A stretch of DNA of 64,000 bases from Antarcticimicrobium sediminis (lineage in GTDB: Bacteria > Pseudomonadota > Alphaproteobacteria > Rhodobacterales > Rhodobacteraceae). The stretch covers positions 124,001 to 188,000 of the forward strand of contig NZ_SMFP01000006.1 in NCBI RefSeq assembly GCF_004348975.1. The letters are read 5' to 3'. The translations under genes and the position numbers were made by a program. The notes beneath the pieces are model-generated. The model was not told the origin of the DNA. It made no database searches and worked only from the letters and a program-made list of their open reading frames with translations. Position 1 is the stretch's first letter; each line of letters starts with the position of its first letter. This document shows, piece by piece, positions 7,044 through 16,340 of the stretch.

Positions 7044-8770
7044 ACCAACCGGTGCTTACGGTGCGCGACCTGAGTGTTCAGGTCGCCACCCCCTCGGGCG
7101 CGAAGATGGTGCTTGAGGGGCTGTCCTTTGATCTGCGCGCGGGGGAGACGCTGTGCCTTGCGGGCGAAAGCGGATCCGGCAAGTCGATGACCGCGCTGGC
7201 GATCATGGGGTTGCTGCCGAAACCGATGTGCCGGATCGCCGGTGGTTCGGTCAAGCTGGGCGAAACCGAACTGGTCGGCCTGTCTGATGCCGGCTATCGC
7301 CAAATCCGCACCGCGCGGGTGGCGATGATCTTTCAAGAACCGATGACCTCGCTCAATCCGCTGATGACGGTTCAGCAGCAGTTGAGTGAAACGCTTCTGG
7401 AACATGGAGCCTGTACGCGGGCCGAGGCGCCGGGGCGCGCATTGCAGCTTTTGCGTGATGTGCAACTGACTGAACCGGACCGCCGTTTGAAGCAGTATCC
7501 GCACGAATTGTCCGGTGGGATGCGCCAGCGAGTGATGATCGCCATCGCGCTGGCCTGCGACCCCGAGGTGCTGATCGCGGACGAACCGACGACAGCGCTG
7601 GATGTGACGGTGCAGGCCGAGATCCTCGATCTGATCCGGGACTTGCAGCGCGATCACGGCACGGCCGTTCTGATGATTACGCACGATATGGGGGTCGTGG
7701 CCGAAATGGCGGACCGCGTCGTGATCCTGCGGCATGGCTGCGAAGTGGAAAGCGCGCCGGTTCGGGATCTTTTTGCGGCGCCGCAAAGCGCCTATGCGCA
7801 AGAGCTTCTGGCCGCTGTGCCGCGCCTTGGCAGTGCGCCGCCGCGCCCGGCAAAACCACAGGGACCAACCGTTCTCAAGGTGGATGATCTGACGGTGCGC
7901 TTCGACGTGACCGGCGGCCTTCTCAACCGTGTGACAGCGCGGGTTCATGCAGTCGAGGGGGTGTCGTTCGATATCCGGGCTGGCGAGACACTGGCGCTTG
8001 TCGGCGAATCCGGCTGCGGCAAATCCACCATCGGCAAGGCGCTGCTGGGACTGGTCCCGTGGCAGGGCTCGGTTCTGGTCAATGGTCGCCAGACGCGCGG
8101 CATGGGACCGGCCCGGCTCAAACCTGTGCGCCGTGACATCCAGATGGTGTTTCAGGATCCCGGGGCATCGCTGGATTCGCGGATGACGGTGGGGGATCAG
8201 GTGGCTGAACCGCTGTTGATCCATGGTCTGGCGTCAGGATCTGAACTGACGGACCGCACCGAACATTTGTTCCGGCGGGTCGGCCTGTCACCCGACATGA
8301 TGGCGCGCTATCCGCATGAATTTTCGGGCGGGCAACGCCAGCGCATCAACATCGCGCGGGCCCTGTCGCTGTCGCCCAAGCTTATCGTCGCCGATGAAAG
8401 CGTTTCGGCTCTGGACGTTTCGGTGCAAGCGCAAGTGCTTGGGCTTTTGCAGGAAATCCAGGATGAGGACGGGTTGGCGTTTCTGTTCATCAGCCACGAC
8501 ATGGCCGTGATCGAGCAGGTCGCGGACCAAGTCATGGTCATGCGCCTCGGGCAGGTGGTCGAGGAAGGCGCGCGCGACGCGGTGCTTCGCGATCCGCGCC
8601 ATGCCTATACACGGCGCCTGCTGTCGGCGGTGCCGGTGCCCGACCCCACGCAGCTGCGCCATGAACGGATCGAGACCGAAAGCCTCGGCAGCCCGATCTG
8701 GCCGGCAGGGCAGGGGCCCGAAAAGTTGCACCTGAACGCCGTCGCCCCGGATCACAGAGTGGCGGTCTGA
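7040..8770 (+). CDS. ABC transporter ATPase, fused DppD-DppF tandem protein
   Basis: A 576-residue protein with two nucleotide-binding domains. Domain 1 has Walker A GESGSGKS (about residue 40), signature LSGGMRQR and Walker B VLIADEPTTALD. Domain 2 has Walker A GESGCGKS (about residue 321), signature FSGGQRQR and Walker B LIVADESVSALD. Each is followed by the oligopeptide C-terminal extension (HAYTRRLLSAVP). The second Walker B has DES rather than DEP, a common variant. The frame is open further upstream, but ATG 7040 is chosen because it overlaps the fmdA stop (ATGA). It energises the two permeases at 2632-4451 and closes the operon. Confidence 0.9.
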   Translation: MNQPVLTVRDLSVQVATPSGAKMVLEGLSFDLRAGETLCLAGESGSGKSMTALAIMGLLPKPMCRIAGGSVKLGETELVGLSDAGYRQIRTARVAMIFQEPMTSLNPLMTVQQQLSETLLEHGACTRAEAPGRALQLLRDVQLTEPDRRLKQYPHELSGGMRQRVMIAIALACDPEVLIADEPTTALDVTVQAEILDLIRDLQRDHGTAVLMITHDMGVVAEMADRVVILRHGCEVESAPVRDLFAAPQSAYAQELLAAVPRLGSAPPRPAKPQGPTVLKVDDLTVRFDVTGGLLNRVTARVHAVEGVSFDIRAGETLALVGESGCGKSTIGKALLGLVPWQGSVLVNGRQTRGMGPARLKPVRRDIQMVFQDPGASLDSRMTVGDQVAEPLLIHGLASGSELTDRTEHLFRRVGLSPDMMARYPHEFSGGQRQRINIARALSLSPKLIVADESVSALDVSVQAQVLGLLQEIQDEDGLAFLFISHDMAVIEQVADQVMVMRLGQVVEEGARDAVLRDPRHAYTRRLLSAVPVPDPTQLRHERIETESLGSPIWPAGQGPEKLHLNAVAPDHRVAV

Positions 8771-8890
8771 TCAAGTCGCGCCCCGAGGACCGCCCGCTTT
8801 GAGCGTCAACACGCAGGGGGCTGGGCTGTGATCTCAGGCACCATCGCCCCTCAAGCTGACGTTGACGGTGTTTCCCACCGGAGCCTTGCT

Positions 8891-8918
8891 TTGAAGGCGC
8901 CCGATGGGGCGCCTTCAA
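8891..8918. terminator. Perfect 12-bp hairpin between convergent operons
   Basis: TTGAAGGCGCCC 8891-8902 and its exact complement 8907-8918 flank a four-base loop. It lies between the ends of the plus-strand amide operon (8770) and the minus-strand gamma-glutamyltransferase gene (9024). Because the stem is flanked by AA/TT on both sides and lacks a long T tract, it is best read as a bidirectional terminator. Confidence 0.65.
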
Positions 8919-9023
8919 ATACATATACCGCGCTGCTAGGCTTTAGGACGCATGCGGAAGACGCCTGCCGCAGGTCGGTCAGCGTTCGCAACGCAGGCGC
9001 ATAGGTCCTGCAGGACTGCGCGC

Positions 9024-10613
9024 TCAGAACCCCAGAGCCATGCCGTCCTTGCGGGTATCGCTGGCGCCGGTCAGCAACCCTGTCTTGGGGCAAATGTGGA
9101 TCGCTTGGCTACCCCCGATGGGGCTGGTCTGGATCGCCAGCACGTGTCCGCGTGACGTCAAATCGGCCTTTGCCTCCTCAGATACGCCAGGTTCGATCTG
9201 CAATTTTCCATCATGGGCAAAGCTGCGCGGTGCATCCATCGCGTCCTGAAGGTCCATGCCAAGGTCCAGCACGGCAGACAGGAACGCCGCATGGCCAGCC
9301 GCCTGATATTGGCCCCCCATCACGCCAAACGGCATCGCCGCAACGCCATCCTTGCACAGCATGCCCGGAATGATCGTGTGCATCGGCCGTTTGCGCGGGG
9401 CGATGGCGTTGGGATGTCCCTCGATCAGCCGGAAGGACGCACCGCGCGAATGAAACAGCACGCCGGTCACAGGATCGAGGCGGGTTGATCCGAAACCGTG
9501 AAAGATCGAGTTGATAAAGGACAATGCATTGCCGTCTTCATCAACGACACAAAGATAGATGGTATCCTTGTGCTCGGGCTCGTCCCACAGCGCTGGTGGC
9601 AGGGCATGGCGCATGTCGATCCGCGCGGCGAGCGTGTCCACGACCTTGTCCGACAGCAGCGTCTCGACGACATCGGGGCAGGAGGCCGGATCGCTGATCA
9701 ATGCATCCCGATGATGATAGGCAAGCTTGGTCGCCTCGGCGTGCAGGTGGATGCGATCTGCTTCCGACAACCCTTTTCCCATGTCAAAGCGCGACAGGAT
9801 CCGCAGGATCAGCAGCGCCGCCAAACCCTGACCGTTGGGCGGGCATTCGTAGACATCGTACCCGCCATAGCTGGTCGAAATCGGGTCGACCCAATGGGCT
9901 TGGTCGCGGGCCTCGTGGAAATCTTCTTCGGTGTGCAGCCCGCCAAGAGAGCGCAGATGCGCCGTCATCTGCGCGGCAACCTCACCTTCGTAGAACGCCG
10001 TCGCGCCCTTGGCTGCAATTTCGCGCAGGCGGGTGCCAAGAAGCGGCTGGGCGTGCATCTGGCCTACGCTGGGCGCCTTGCCTTCGGGCAAGAAAAGCTT
10101 GGCCGCATGTTCATCCCCCGCCACAACCGCAGCATTGGCGGCCCAGTCCATCGCGACACGCGGGGTCACCGGATAGCCATTTTCGGCATAGCCGATCGCG
10201 CGGGAAAACAGCCGGTCAAGCGGCAGCGAGCCGTGATCCTCGTGCAGGCGGCACCATGCCGAAATTGCACCGGGGATCGTGACAGCATGTGGGCTGGTCT
10301 GGGGGATGCTATCGGTGAGACCGGCGGCCTTGAGCGCCTCGACTGTTGCGGCGGCGGGGGCACGACCCGACCCGTTGAGCGCCTTCACCTTGCCGCCTTT
10401 CGGAGCATAGAGCGCGAAACAGTCGCCGCCGATTCCAGTCATCAGCGGATCGACCACGCAGTGCACCGCAACAGCGGCGAGGGCCGCATCGACGGCGTTG
10501 CCCCCTTGGGCCAATATCTCATGGCCAACGGCCGTAGAGAGCGGATGCGAGGTGGCAATCATTGCTTTCGGGGCGAGTGTGCTGGGGCGGCGAGCGGAAA
10601 AGAAGTTGAACAT
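9024..10613 (-). CDS. ggt: Gamma-glutamyltransferase family protein
   Basis: A 529-residue Ntn-hydrolase. The N-terminal part has 'TSHPLSTAVGHEILAQGGNAVDAA' and GIGGDCFALYA. The autoprocessing Thr is residue 351 in DTIYLCVVDEDGNA, aligned with the T of the TTHxSVVD motif. The glycine-rich segment is 'PFGVMGGQYQAAGH'. Start ATG 10611-10613 (MFNFFSARRP) is chosen because family homology starts there; the frame runs open upstream. No signal peptide is seen, so it may act in the cytoplasm. It is the last gene of the second Dpp-type importer operon, suggesting that an imported gamma-glutamyl compound (glutathione-like) is split here. Confidence 0.88.
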   Translation of the reverse strand: MFNFFSARRPSTLAPKAMIATSHPLSTAVGHEILAQGGNAVDAALAAVAVHCVVDPLMTGIGGDCFALYAPKGGKVKALNGSGRAPAAATVEALKAAGLTDSIPQTSPHAVTIPGAISAWCRLHEDHGSLPLDRLFSRAIGYAENGYPVTPRVAMDWAANAAVVAGDEHAAKLFLPEGKAPSVGQMHAQPLLGTRLREIAAKGATAFYEGEVAAQMTAHLRSLGGLHTEEDFHEARDQAHWVDPISTSYGGYDVYECPPNGQGLAALLILRILSRFDMGKGLSEADRIHLHAEATKLAYHHRDALISDPASCPDVVETLLSDKVVDTLAARIDMRHALPPALWDEPEHKDTIYLCVVDEDGNALSFINSIFHGFGSTRLDPVTGVLFHSRGASFRLIEGHPNAIAPRKRPMHTIIPGMLCKDGVAAMPFGVMGGQYQAAGHAAFLSAVLDLGMDLQDAMDAPRSFAHDGKLQIEPGVSEEAKADLTSRGHVLAIQTSPIGGSQAIHICPKTGLLTGASDTRKDGMALGF

Positions 10614-10689
10614 GTCAGTCGTCCTGTAGGGGTTGGATTGAAGGCCGTGAACGGGTGTCGAGCCCATCGGGCCTTGTGCGGAATATGGG

Positions 10690-11694
10690 TCAGGCCTGCG
10701 TAATCGGGTGGATGCAAGCCACGGCCCGCCCAGAACCCAGTTTGCCGAGTTGCGGATCCTTTGATTGGCAATCTGATTGTGCCACCGGGCAGCGGGTTGA
10801 AAACCGACAGCCTTTTGGCAGATCAAGCGGGCTTGGTATCTCGCCCGGCAGCGGCTCGGATAACGGTTCGAAAAACTGTGGCGCGGCGGCGCGCAGGGCC
10901 GCAGAATAGGGATGCACAGGCGCCTTGAGCACGGCGTCCGTGGGTCCGGTCTCGACGATGCGGCCAAGATACATGATGGCGATTTCCTCACAAAGATAGC
11001 TTGCGACGCCAAGGTCATGCGTGATGAAGGCCAGCGTCAACCCCATGTCACGCTGCAACGATTGCAACAGCGTCAAGAGTTGCGCCTGCGTTGAGACGTC
11101 AAGGCCCGAGACCGCCTCGTCAGCGACCAAGACCGAAGGCTCCGAGGCCAGCGCGCGGGCAATTGCCACGCGGCGCACCTGGCCACCCGACAAGCCCGAT
11201 GGGAAACGCTCGGCCGCGTCCGCGGGAAGGCCAACGCGATCCAGCAATTGGGCGATCCGCGCGGCTTCGCCTTCGCGCGGGACGATGTTGAAGTGGCGCA
11301 GGGGCTCTGCGATGATCGCCCCGATCGTCATGCGCGGGTCGAGCGATCCGCGTGCGTCCTGATAGACCATCGCCACGTCGCGGGCAAAACCGGTGCCCCG
11401 GGCGCGGGCCTCGCCGATTGGTTTGCCACGATAAAGCGCGCGCCCGCCGCTCGGCTTGTCGAGGCCAAGCAACACACGCAGCAGTGTGGATTTGCCTGAA
11501 CCGCTTTCCCCGACGATCGCCAGAGAGGTGCCCTTGCGAATACTGAGCCGAACACCGTCCAACGCCCGAAGGCCCACGGTCTCGCGACTGAACAGGGGGC
11601 GTCCGGGCTTGGGAACCTCGAAAACCTGTTCGACCTCGATCAACTCAAAGATCGGTTGGACCGGTGCATCTGGTGCATGGGGGGGCAGGGTCAT
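10690..11694 (-). CDS. ABC transporter ATPase, DppF/OppF type
   Basis: A 334-residue nucleotide-binding protein with Walker A GESGSGKST (about residue 61), signature LSGGQVRR, Walker B VLVADEAVSGLD and the oligopeptide-family C-terminal region with a Cys-containing segment (CRFSTRCPVAQSDC) that may hold an Fe-S cluster or metal. ATG 11692-11694 is chosen because it overlaps the upstream ATPase stop (ATGA). A start 12 bp further upstream is possible. Walker B has DEA in place of DEP. It pairs with the DppD-type ATPase at 11691-12677. Confidence 0.9.
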   Translation of the reverse strand: MTLPPHAPDAPVQPIFELIEVEQVFEVPKPGRPLFSRETVGLRALDGVRLSIRKGTSLAIVGESGSGKSTLLRVLLGLDKPSGGRALYRGKPIGEARARGTGFARDVAMVYQDARGSLDPRMTIGAIIAEPLRHFNIVPREGEAARIAQLLDRVGLPADAAERFPSGLSGGQVRRVAIARALASEPSVLVADEAVSGLDVSTQAQLLTLLQSLQRDMGLTLAFITHDLGVASYLCEEIAIMYLGRIVETGPTDAVLKAPVHPYSAALRAAAPQFFEPLSEPLPGEIPSPLDLPKGCRFSTRCPVAQSDCQSKDPQLGKLGSGRAVACIHPITQA

Positions 11695-12677
11695 TCGGGA
11701 TTCCAACAGGCAATATGGTGATCAAGCGGACCGGCGGCAGTCGCGCGCAAGGGTACAAGCGGCGGAGCCTCTCCCGCACAGCGGGGCAACGCGCGTGGGC
11801 AGCGAGTGGAAAATCGGCATCCGGGCGGCATCTGGGCATGGGACGGTACTGTGCCCTCGGGCGCGGTCAGGGTCTTTGTGCCAATCTCGAGCACGCAGGA
11901 CTTGAGCTGCTGGGTGTAGGGGTGGCGATGGTGCTCCAACACATCATGTGCCGGGCCGCTTTCGACAACCTGACCTGCGTAAAGCACTGCAATCCGGTCA
12001 CAGGACTGACTGGCAAGCGCAAGATCATGCAGCACGAAAATGCAGCTCGCGCCACGTTCACGGGTCAAGGTCAGGATCAGGCGGACGATCTGGGCCTGGA
12101 TCGTGACGTCTAGCGCCGAGGTTGGCTCGTCCGCGAGCAAAAGATCAGGGCTGCCCGCCAAGGCAATGGCGACCATCACGCGTTGCTGCATTCCGCCCGA
12201 AAGCTGGTGCGGAAAGGCTGACATGCGCCCTTCGGGATCATTGATGCCAACAGAGGTGAAAAGCTCGATGGCCCTTTTGCGGGCCTCTGCCGTGGATAAG
12301 CCCTGCGTACGTCGCAGGGTCGTGCTGAGTTGACGCCCCACGGTATACGACGGGTTCAGGGCCGCGCCGGCGTCTTGAAAGATCATGGAAAGACGCTGAC
12401 CGCGAAGCTTGACCATCTGGCGCTCCGTCAGGGCAAGCAGGTCGCCTTCGCCGGCAAGCTCGATTGTGCCCGCGACCTTGGCAGTGCCGAGCAGCCGCAT
12501 GATTGCCACGGCGATCGTCGACTTGCCTGCGCCGCTTTCGCCCACCAGCGCCAGCGTTTCTCCTTGCCCGAGCGACAGGTTCACGCGGTCGAGGATCTTG
12601 GCCGCACCGCGATGAACCGTCAGATCCCGAAGGGTGAGGACGGGGGGCAGAGCCATGTCTGTCATGCGTTCTGTCAT
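11691..12677 (-). CDS. ABC transporter ATPase, DppD/OppD type
   Basis: A 328-residue nucleotide-binding protein with Walker A GESGAGKST, signature LSGGMQQR, Walker B LLLADEPTSALD and the C-terminal Cys segment PPGCRFSTRCPRALPRC. The start overlaps the stop of the preceding permease gene by ATGA. MTDMALPP, 12 bp downstream, is an alternative start. It forms the ATPase pair of the second importer together with the DppF-type protein. Confidence 0.9.
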   Translation of the reverse strand: MTERMTDMALPPVLTLRDLTVHRGAAKILDRVNLSLGQGETLALVGESGAGKSTIAVAIMRLLGTAKVAGTIELAGEGDLLALTERQMVKLRGQRLSMIFQDAGAALNPSYTVGRQLSTTLRRTQGLSTAEARKRAIELFTSVGINDPEGRMSAFPHQLSGGMQQRVMVAIALAGSPDLLLADEPTSALDVTIQAQIVRLILTLTRERGASCIFVLHDLALASQSCDRIAVLYAGQVVESGPAHDVLEHHRHPYTQQLKSCVLEIGTKTLTAPEGTVPSHAQMPPGCRFSTRCPRALPRCAGEAPPLVPLRATAAGPLDHHIACWNPE

Positions 12678-13573
12678 GGGTCTTTCCGAAGTTTGGGGTC
12701 GAACTCTTCCCGGATGCCATCGCCGACGATGGTGAGCGCGATCAGCAAAAGCGCCAGCGCAAAGCCGGGCATGGCCGACATCCAGGGGGCGAAGCTGACA
12801 AAGTCGCGGCCTTCGGCAATCATCAGCCCCCAGTCAGGGGTCGGGGGGGTCACGCCGATCCCGAGAAACGAGAGCGACGACGAGACAAGGATCGCCTCGG
12901 AAATACGGATTGTCACTTGTACGGCCAGCGGGAAAATGACGTTCGGCAACACGTGGCGCCAAACCACGCGCAGGTAGGGGATGGACATGAGTTGCGCCGC
13001 CTCGATGAAGAGCTGGACGCGAACCTGCAGGACGTCCCCGCGCACGGTCCGTGCAAAGGGCCCGATCATCGACAGCCCGACGGCGATCACCACCTTGTCG
13101 ACGCCTTGGCCGAGAATCGCGATGAATGCCACGGCGAGGATAAGCGAAGGCAGCGCGAGGATCGCGTCGATAAGGCGCATCAAGGCCCATTCCGATCCGC
13201 CCCCGGACAACCCGGCGGCAAGCCCGATCACAAGACCGCCCGCCGCCCCGATCAGCACGGCGAAGATGCCGATGATCAAGGCAAACCGCGCGCCATAGAT
13301 CACACGCGAAAGAATGTCCTGCCCATAGCTGTCGGTTCCGAACAGATGCCCGACCGTAGGCGGTTGCATCATGACGTTGAAATCCTGCTGCACAGGATCA
13401 AAGGGCGCGACCTGCGGCGCAAAGATCGCCGCCACCAGATAGGCCACGGCGACAATCAGGGCGATCGTAAAGAACGGACGACGGACAAAGACCGACCGGC
13501 GGGATCTGTTTGCCGTGTCGGGCGCTGCTGTCGGGGGCAGCGTGGTTGGGGCCTCGGGGGTTTGAATGCTCAT
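12674..13573 (-). CDS. ABC transporter permease, DppC type (second importer)
   Basis: A 299-residue permease with a polar N-terminal tail (about 25 residues), a first membrane helix FFTIALIVAVAYLVAAIFA, the GTDSYGQDILSRVIYGARFAL motif region, an EAA loop near residues 195-215 and 'SSLSFLGIGVTPPTPDWG' near the C-terminus. It overlaps both neighbouring genes by ATGA, so the operon is tightly coupled. Confidence 0.9.
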   Translation of the reverse strand: MSIQTPEAPTTLPPTAAPDTANRSRRSVFVRRPFFTIALIVAVAYLVAAIFAPQVAPFDPVQQDFNVMMQPPTVGHLFGTDSYGQDILSRVIYGARFALIIGIFAVLIGAAGGLVIGLAAGLSGGGSEWALMRLIDAILALPSLILAVAFIAILGQGVDKVVIAVGLSMIGPFARTVRGDVLQVRVQLFIEAAQLMSIPYLRVVWRHVLPNVIFPLAVQVTIRISEAILVSSSLSFLGIGVTPPTPDWGLMIAEGRDFVSFAPWMSAMPGFALALLLIALTIVGDGIREEFDPKLRKDP

Positions 13574-14520
13574 TTGCGGGCCCTCAGCCGTGGATCGAGG
13601 AAGGGATAAGACAGATCGACCAGCAGGTTCACCCCGATAAACAGCGCCGCCGTCATCATGACTCCCGCCTGCACCACCAGGTATTCACGCCCCAGCACCG
13701 CCGAGGTCAGCATTTGGCCGATGCCGGGCAGGTTGAAGACGGTTTCGGTAAGCACTGTGCCCTGAAGCAAAACGCCCAGTTGCAGGCCAAGGATGGTGAC
13801 CAGCGGCATCGCGATATTGCGCACGCCGTGGACCCAGACAACACGCCAGCTTGGCTCACCACGGGCGCGCGCGGCCGTGATATAGGGTTGTTCCATGACC
13901 TCGATCAATGTCGCGCGGGTCAGGCGGGTGATCATGGCAATGAAATAGGTGGAAAGCGTCAATCCGGGCAAGATCATGTGATAGATGCCCAGCCAGAAAT
14001 TCTCCCAAGGGGAGACGTAGCCCATGACCGGAAAAAGCTGGAGTTTCACCGCGAAGAACCAAATCAGCAGGATCCCCAGCAGGAAGGACGGAAAGGCGGT
14101 GCCCGTCAGGGCAAGCACCGCAGACCCGGCGTCAAAAATAGTGTCTTTCTTGACCGCGGACAGCACGCCAAGGGGCACGCCGATCAAGATTGCGAAGGCA
14201 AGGGAAAAGGAGGCGAGCGTCAAGGTGACGGGCAGCGCCTCCTTGAAGGCATAGGTAAAGATCTCCGCGCGTGCGACATAGGATGTCCCCCAATCGCCTT
14301 GTACGAACCGTACAGCCCAATCCGCGTATTGTACGAGGAAGGGTTGATCGAGTCCGAGTTCGGTTTTGAGCGAGTCGTAGCTCTCCTGCGAATATTCCGA
14401 CCCGAGCATGATTTGAATCGGATCGCCGGGCGCCAGCTTCAAAAGTCCGAAGCTGGCCACCGAGACGAAAAACAAGACAACGAGCGTCTGCGCGATCTTT
14501 CCCAGTGCCTGTAAGAGCAT
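13570..14520 (-). CDS. ABC transporter permease, DppB type (second importer)
   Basis: A 316-residue permease beginning with the typical membrane helix LGKIAQTLVVLFFVSVASFG. It has LKLAPGDPIQIMLG, 'LGLDQPFLVQY', the EAA loop 'TAARARGEPSWRVVWVHGVRN' and TVFNLPGIGQMLTSAVLGRE. The start codon shares a base with the binding-protein stop (TAATG). Confidence 0.9.
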   Translation of the reverse strand: MLLQALGKIAQTLVVLFFVSVASFGLLKLAPGDPIQIMLGSEYSQESYDSLKTELGLDQPFLVQYADWAVRFVQGDWGTSYVARAEIFTYAFKEALPVTLTLASFSLAFAILIGVPLGVLSAVKKDTIFDAGSAVLALTGTAFPSFLLGILLIWFFAVKLQLFPVMGYVSPWENFWLGIYHMILPGLTLSTYFIAMITRLTRATLIEVMEQPYITAARARGEPSWRVVWVHGVRNIAMPLVTILGLQLGVLLQGTVLTETVFNLPGIGQMLTSAVLGREYLVVQAGVMMTAALFIGVNLLVDLSYPFLDPRLRARK

Positions 14521-16124
14521 TAGTCGAGGCTCACGCTGTGCAGGTTGACGAGGTCGGCAGGGATGTATTTGAAGCCCTTAACCTTGTTTGAGAACACCTT
14601 GTAGATCGGCATATGGGCCATGACCGCAATGCCGGCTTCATCCATCAGCAGGTCTTCGGCTTTGTAGTAAAGCGCGCGACGGGCCGCCGGATCAAGCTCG
14701 ACCTGCGCCTGGGCACAAAGATCGTCGAAATCGGTGTTGACCCAGCCGCCAAAGTTCCATGCACCGTCTGACTTGAACTCGGGGTACAGGGTCTCGTCAG
14801 GGTCAAGGTCAGCCACCCATTCGAAATCATAGAAATCAAAGTCAGACCCGTTGCGGCGCTTGACCCATGTTGCGGGTTCGACCAGCTCCAGCTTTGCCTT
14901 GATGCCGATTTTGGCCAACATCGGCGCGACGGTCTGGGCGATACGAGTGCCGACGGGGCCACGCTCGGCCATCATGTAGACGGCTTCGATTTCACCTTGG
15001 TTCGCGGCTTTGGCGCGGAACGCCTTGGCCTTGTCGAGATCATACCATTGGCCGCGCCCGCTGGTCGCGATGTTGGGATCGAAGAAATCGGTCATGGGGG
15101 GCGAAATCGGAGTGTACGCCAGTTGTGCGCGTCCAAAATAGGCCTGTTTCACGATCGTATCGCGATCAAGCGCCCAAGCCACGGCGCGACGCAGATTGAT
15201 GTCATCGAAGGGACTGCGTTTGCAGTTCATGCCGACAAAGGTGTAGTTGCCCTCGATTTCGCCATAGAGAGTTGCGTTCGGGAAAGCTTCGATCTGATTG
15301 ACCAACTGCATCGGGCAGTCCGTCATGCCGTCGATCTGTCCCGACATCAGCGCTGCGAGCGCGGTCGAGGCTTCGTTCATGAGAACGAAAGTTGCGCGTT
15401 CGAGTTTCGGCAGACCCGGTTCGAAATAGTCGGGGTTGGCCTCCAGTTCGATGGAGTCGTTCTCTTTCCATGACACGAATTTGAAAGGCCCGGTCCCCAC
15501 GGGGTTGCGGCCGTAATCGGTGCCGTATTTTTGTACGGCGGCGGGGCTGACGATCGTGCCCGCGCGCCCTGTGGAGCCGTTCAACGCGACCGGCAGGAAG
15601 GCGTAGGGCTGTGAGAAAATCAGTCTGACAGTGAGCGGGTTGACGACTTCGATGCGATCCAGAAGTGCCAGTTTCCAGGCATGGGGCGACTTGGGCTTGC
15701 CTTCCTTGACGCGCAGCAGCGAAAATTTGACCGCTTCTGCGTCGCAGGGGGTGCCGTCGTGGAATTTCACGCCATCGCGCAGCTTGAAGACATGGGTCTT
15801 GTCATCCTCAAGATCCCATGTTTCGGCCAGATCGGGTTCGAACGTTACGTTCTCACCATCATAGGCAATCTTGAGCAGGCCATTGTGGATGTTGTTGATG
15901 ATCTGGATCGAGGAGAGGAACCCGGTGAAGTGAGGATCCAGCGTGTCGATCACTTTGATCGAAGCGATCTTGATGTGTCCGCTTTGTTGGGCGCGGGCAA
16001 GGGAGGGCACGCTTCCGGTTGCGGCCGTTACGATCCCGGCCCCGAGTCCCTTTAGGACGGCTCTACGTCCGAAGCGCGCTGAGAGGCGGTCGGCGAGGGC
16101 TTTCTTGTGGTCGATTTTTGTCAT
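14520..16124 (-). CDS. ABC transporter substrate-binding protein, family 5, Tat-exported
   Basis: A 534-residue binding protein. The frame is open further upstream, but ATG 16122-16124 has GGGAAGA six bases before it and gives a proper twin-arginine signal (GRRAVLKGLGAGIVTAAT, cleavage after ARA at about residue 45). Family-5 features follow: 'VIDTLDPHFTG', LRDGVKFHDGTPCDAEAVKF, 'VGTGPFKFVSWKENDSIELE' and 'LRRAVAWALDRDTIV'. It heads the operon that ends in the gamma-glutamyltransferase, which points to a gamma-glutamyl or glutathione-like ligand. This is an inference from context. Confidence 0.88.
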   Translation of the reverse strand: MTKIDHKKALADRLSARFGRRAVLKGLGAGIVTAATGSVPSLARAQQSGHIKIASIKVIDTLDPHFTGFLSSIQIINNIHNGLLKIAYDGENVTFEPDLAETWDLEDDKTHVFKLRDGVKFHDGTPCDAEAVKFSLLRVKEGKPKSPHAWKLALLDRIEVVNPLTVRLIFSQPYAFLPVALNGSTGRAGTIVSPAAVQKYGTDYGRNPVGTGPFKFVSWKENDSIELEANPDYFEPGLPKLERATFVLMNEASTALAALMSGQIDGMTDCPMQLVNQIEAFPNATLYGEIEGNYTFVGMNCKRSPFDDINLRRAVAWALDRDTIVKQAYFGRAQLAYTPISPPMTDFFDPNIATSGRGQWYDLDKAKAFRAKAANQGEIEAVYMMAERGPVGTRIAQTVAPMLAKIGIKAKLELVEPATWVKRRNGSDFDFYDFEWVADLDPDETLYPEFKSDGAWNFGGWVNTDFDDLCAQAQVELDPAARRALYYKAEDLLMDEAGIAVMAHMPIYKVFSNKVKGFKYIPADLVNLHSVSLD

Positions 16125-16288
16125 TTTTTGTCTTCCCTGTTGGCATTGTCTCCTCCCAATATTCAGTTCGATCCGAGTTTCTACGCGGTGGGTTTCTTCC
16201 CAACTCGCGCGCCCCGACCGGTTTCGAGGCATTTTTCATCGAATCCTCCACTTCATTCGATGAGTTTGTAAATTCAGGTTGCAGTGAC

Positions 16289-16299
16289 ATGTATACAAT
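16289..16299. promoter_or_regulatory. Candidate operator of the divergent GntR regulator
   Basis: The 8-bp perfect palindrome TGTATACA (16290-16297) lies within ATGTATACAAT, midway between the divergent binding-protein gene (start 16124) and gntR (start 16341). Short GT/AC palindromes of this type are typical sites of FCD-type GntR proteins. It is placed to control both directions. Confidence 0.5.
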
Positions 16300-16340
16300 A
16301 GAAAGCTAAAAGTGCACCAAACGGGACGACTGGGTGAGCA

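Noticed and set aside
9498-10703. 401-codon plus-strand open frame
   Set aside because: It is antisense to the minus-strand gamma-glutamyltransferase gene, whose catalytic motif is complete.
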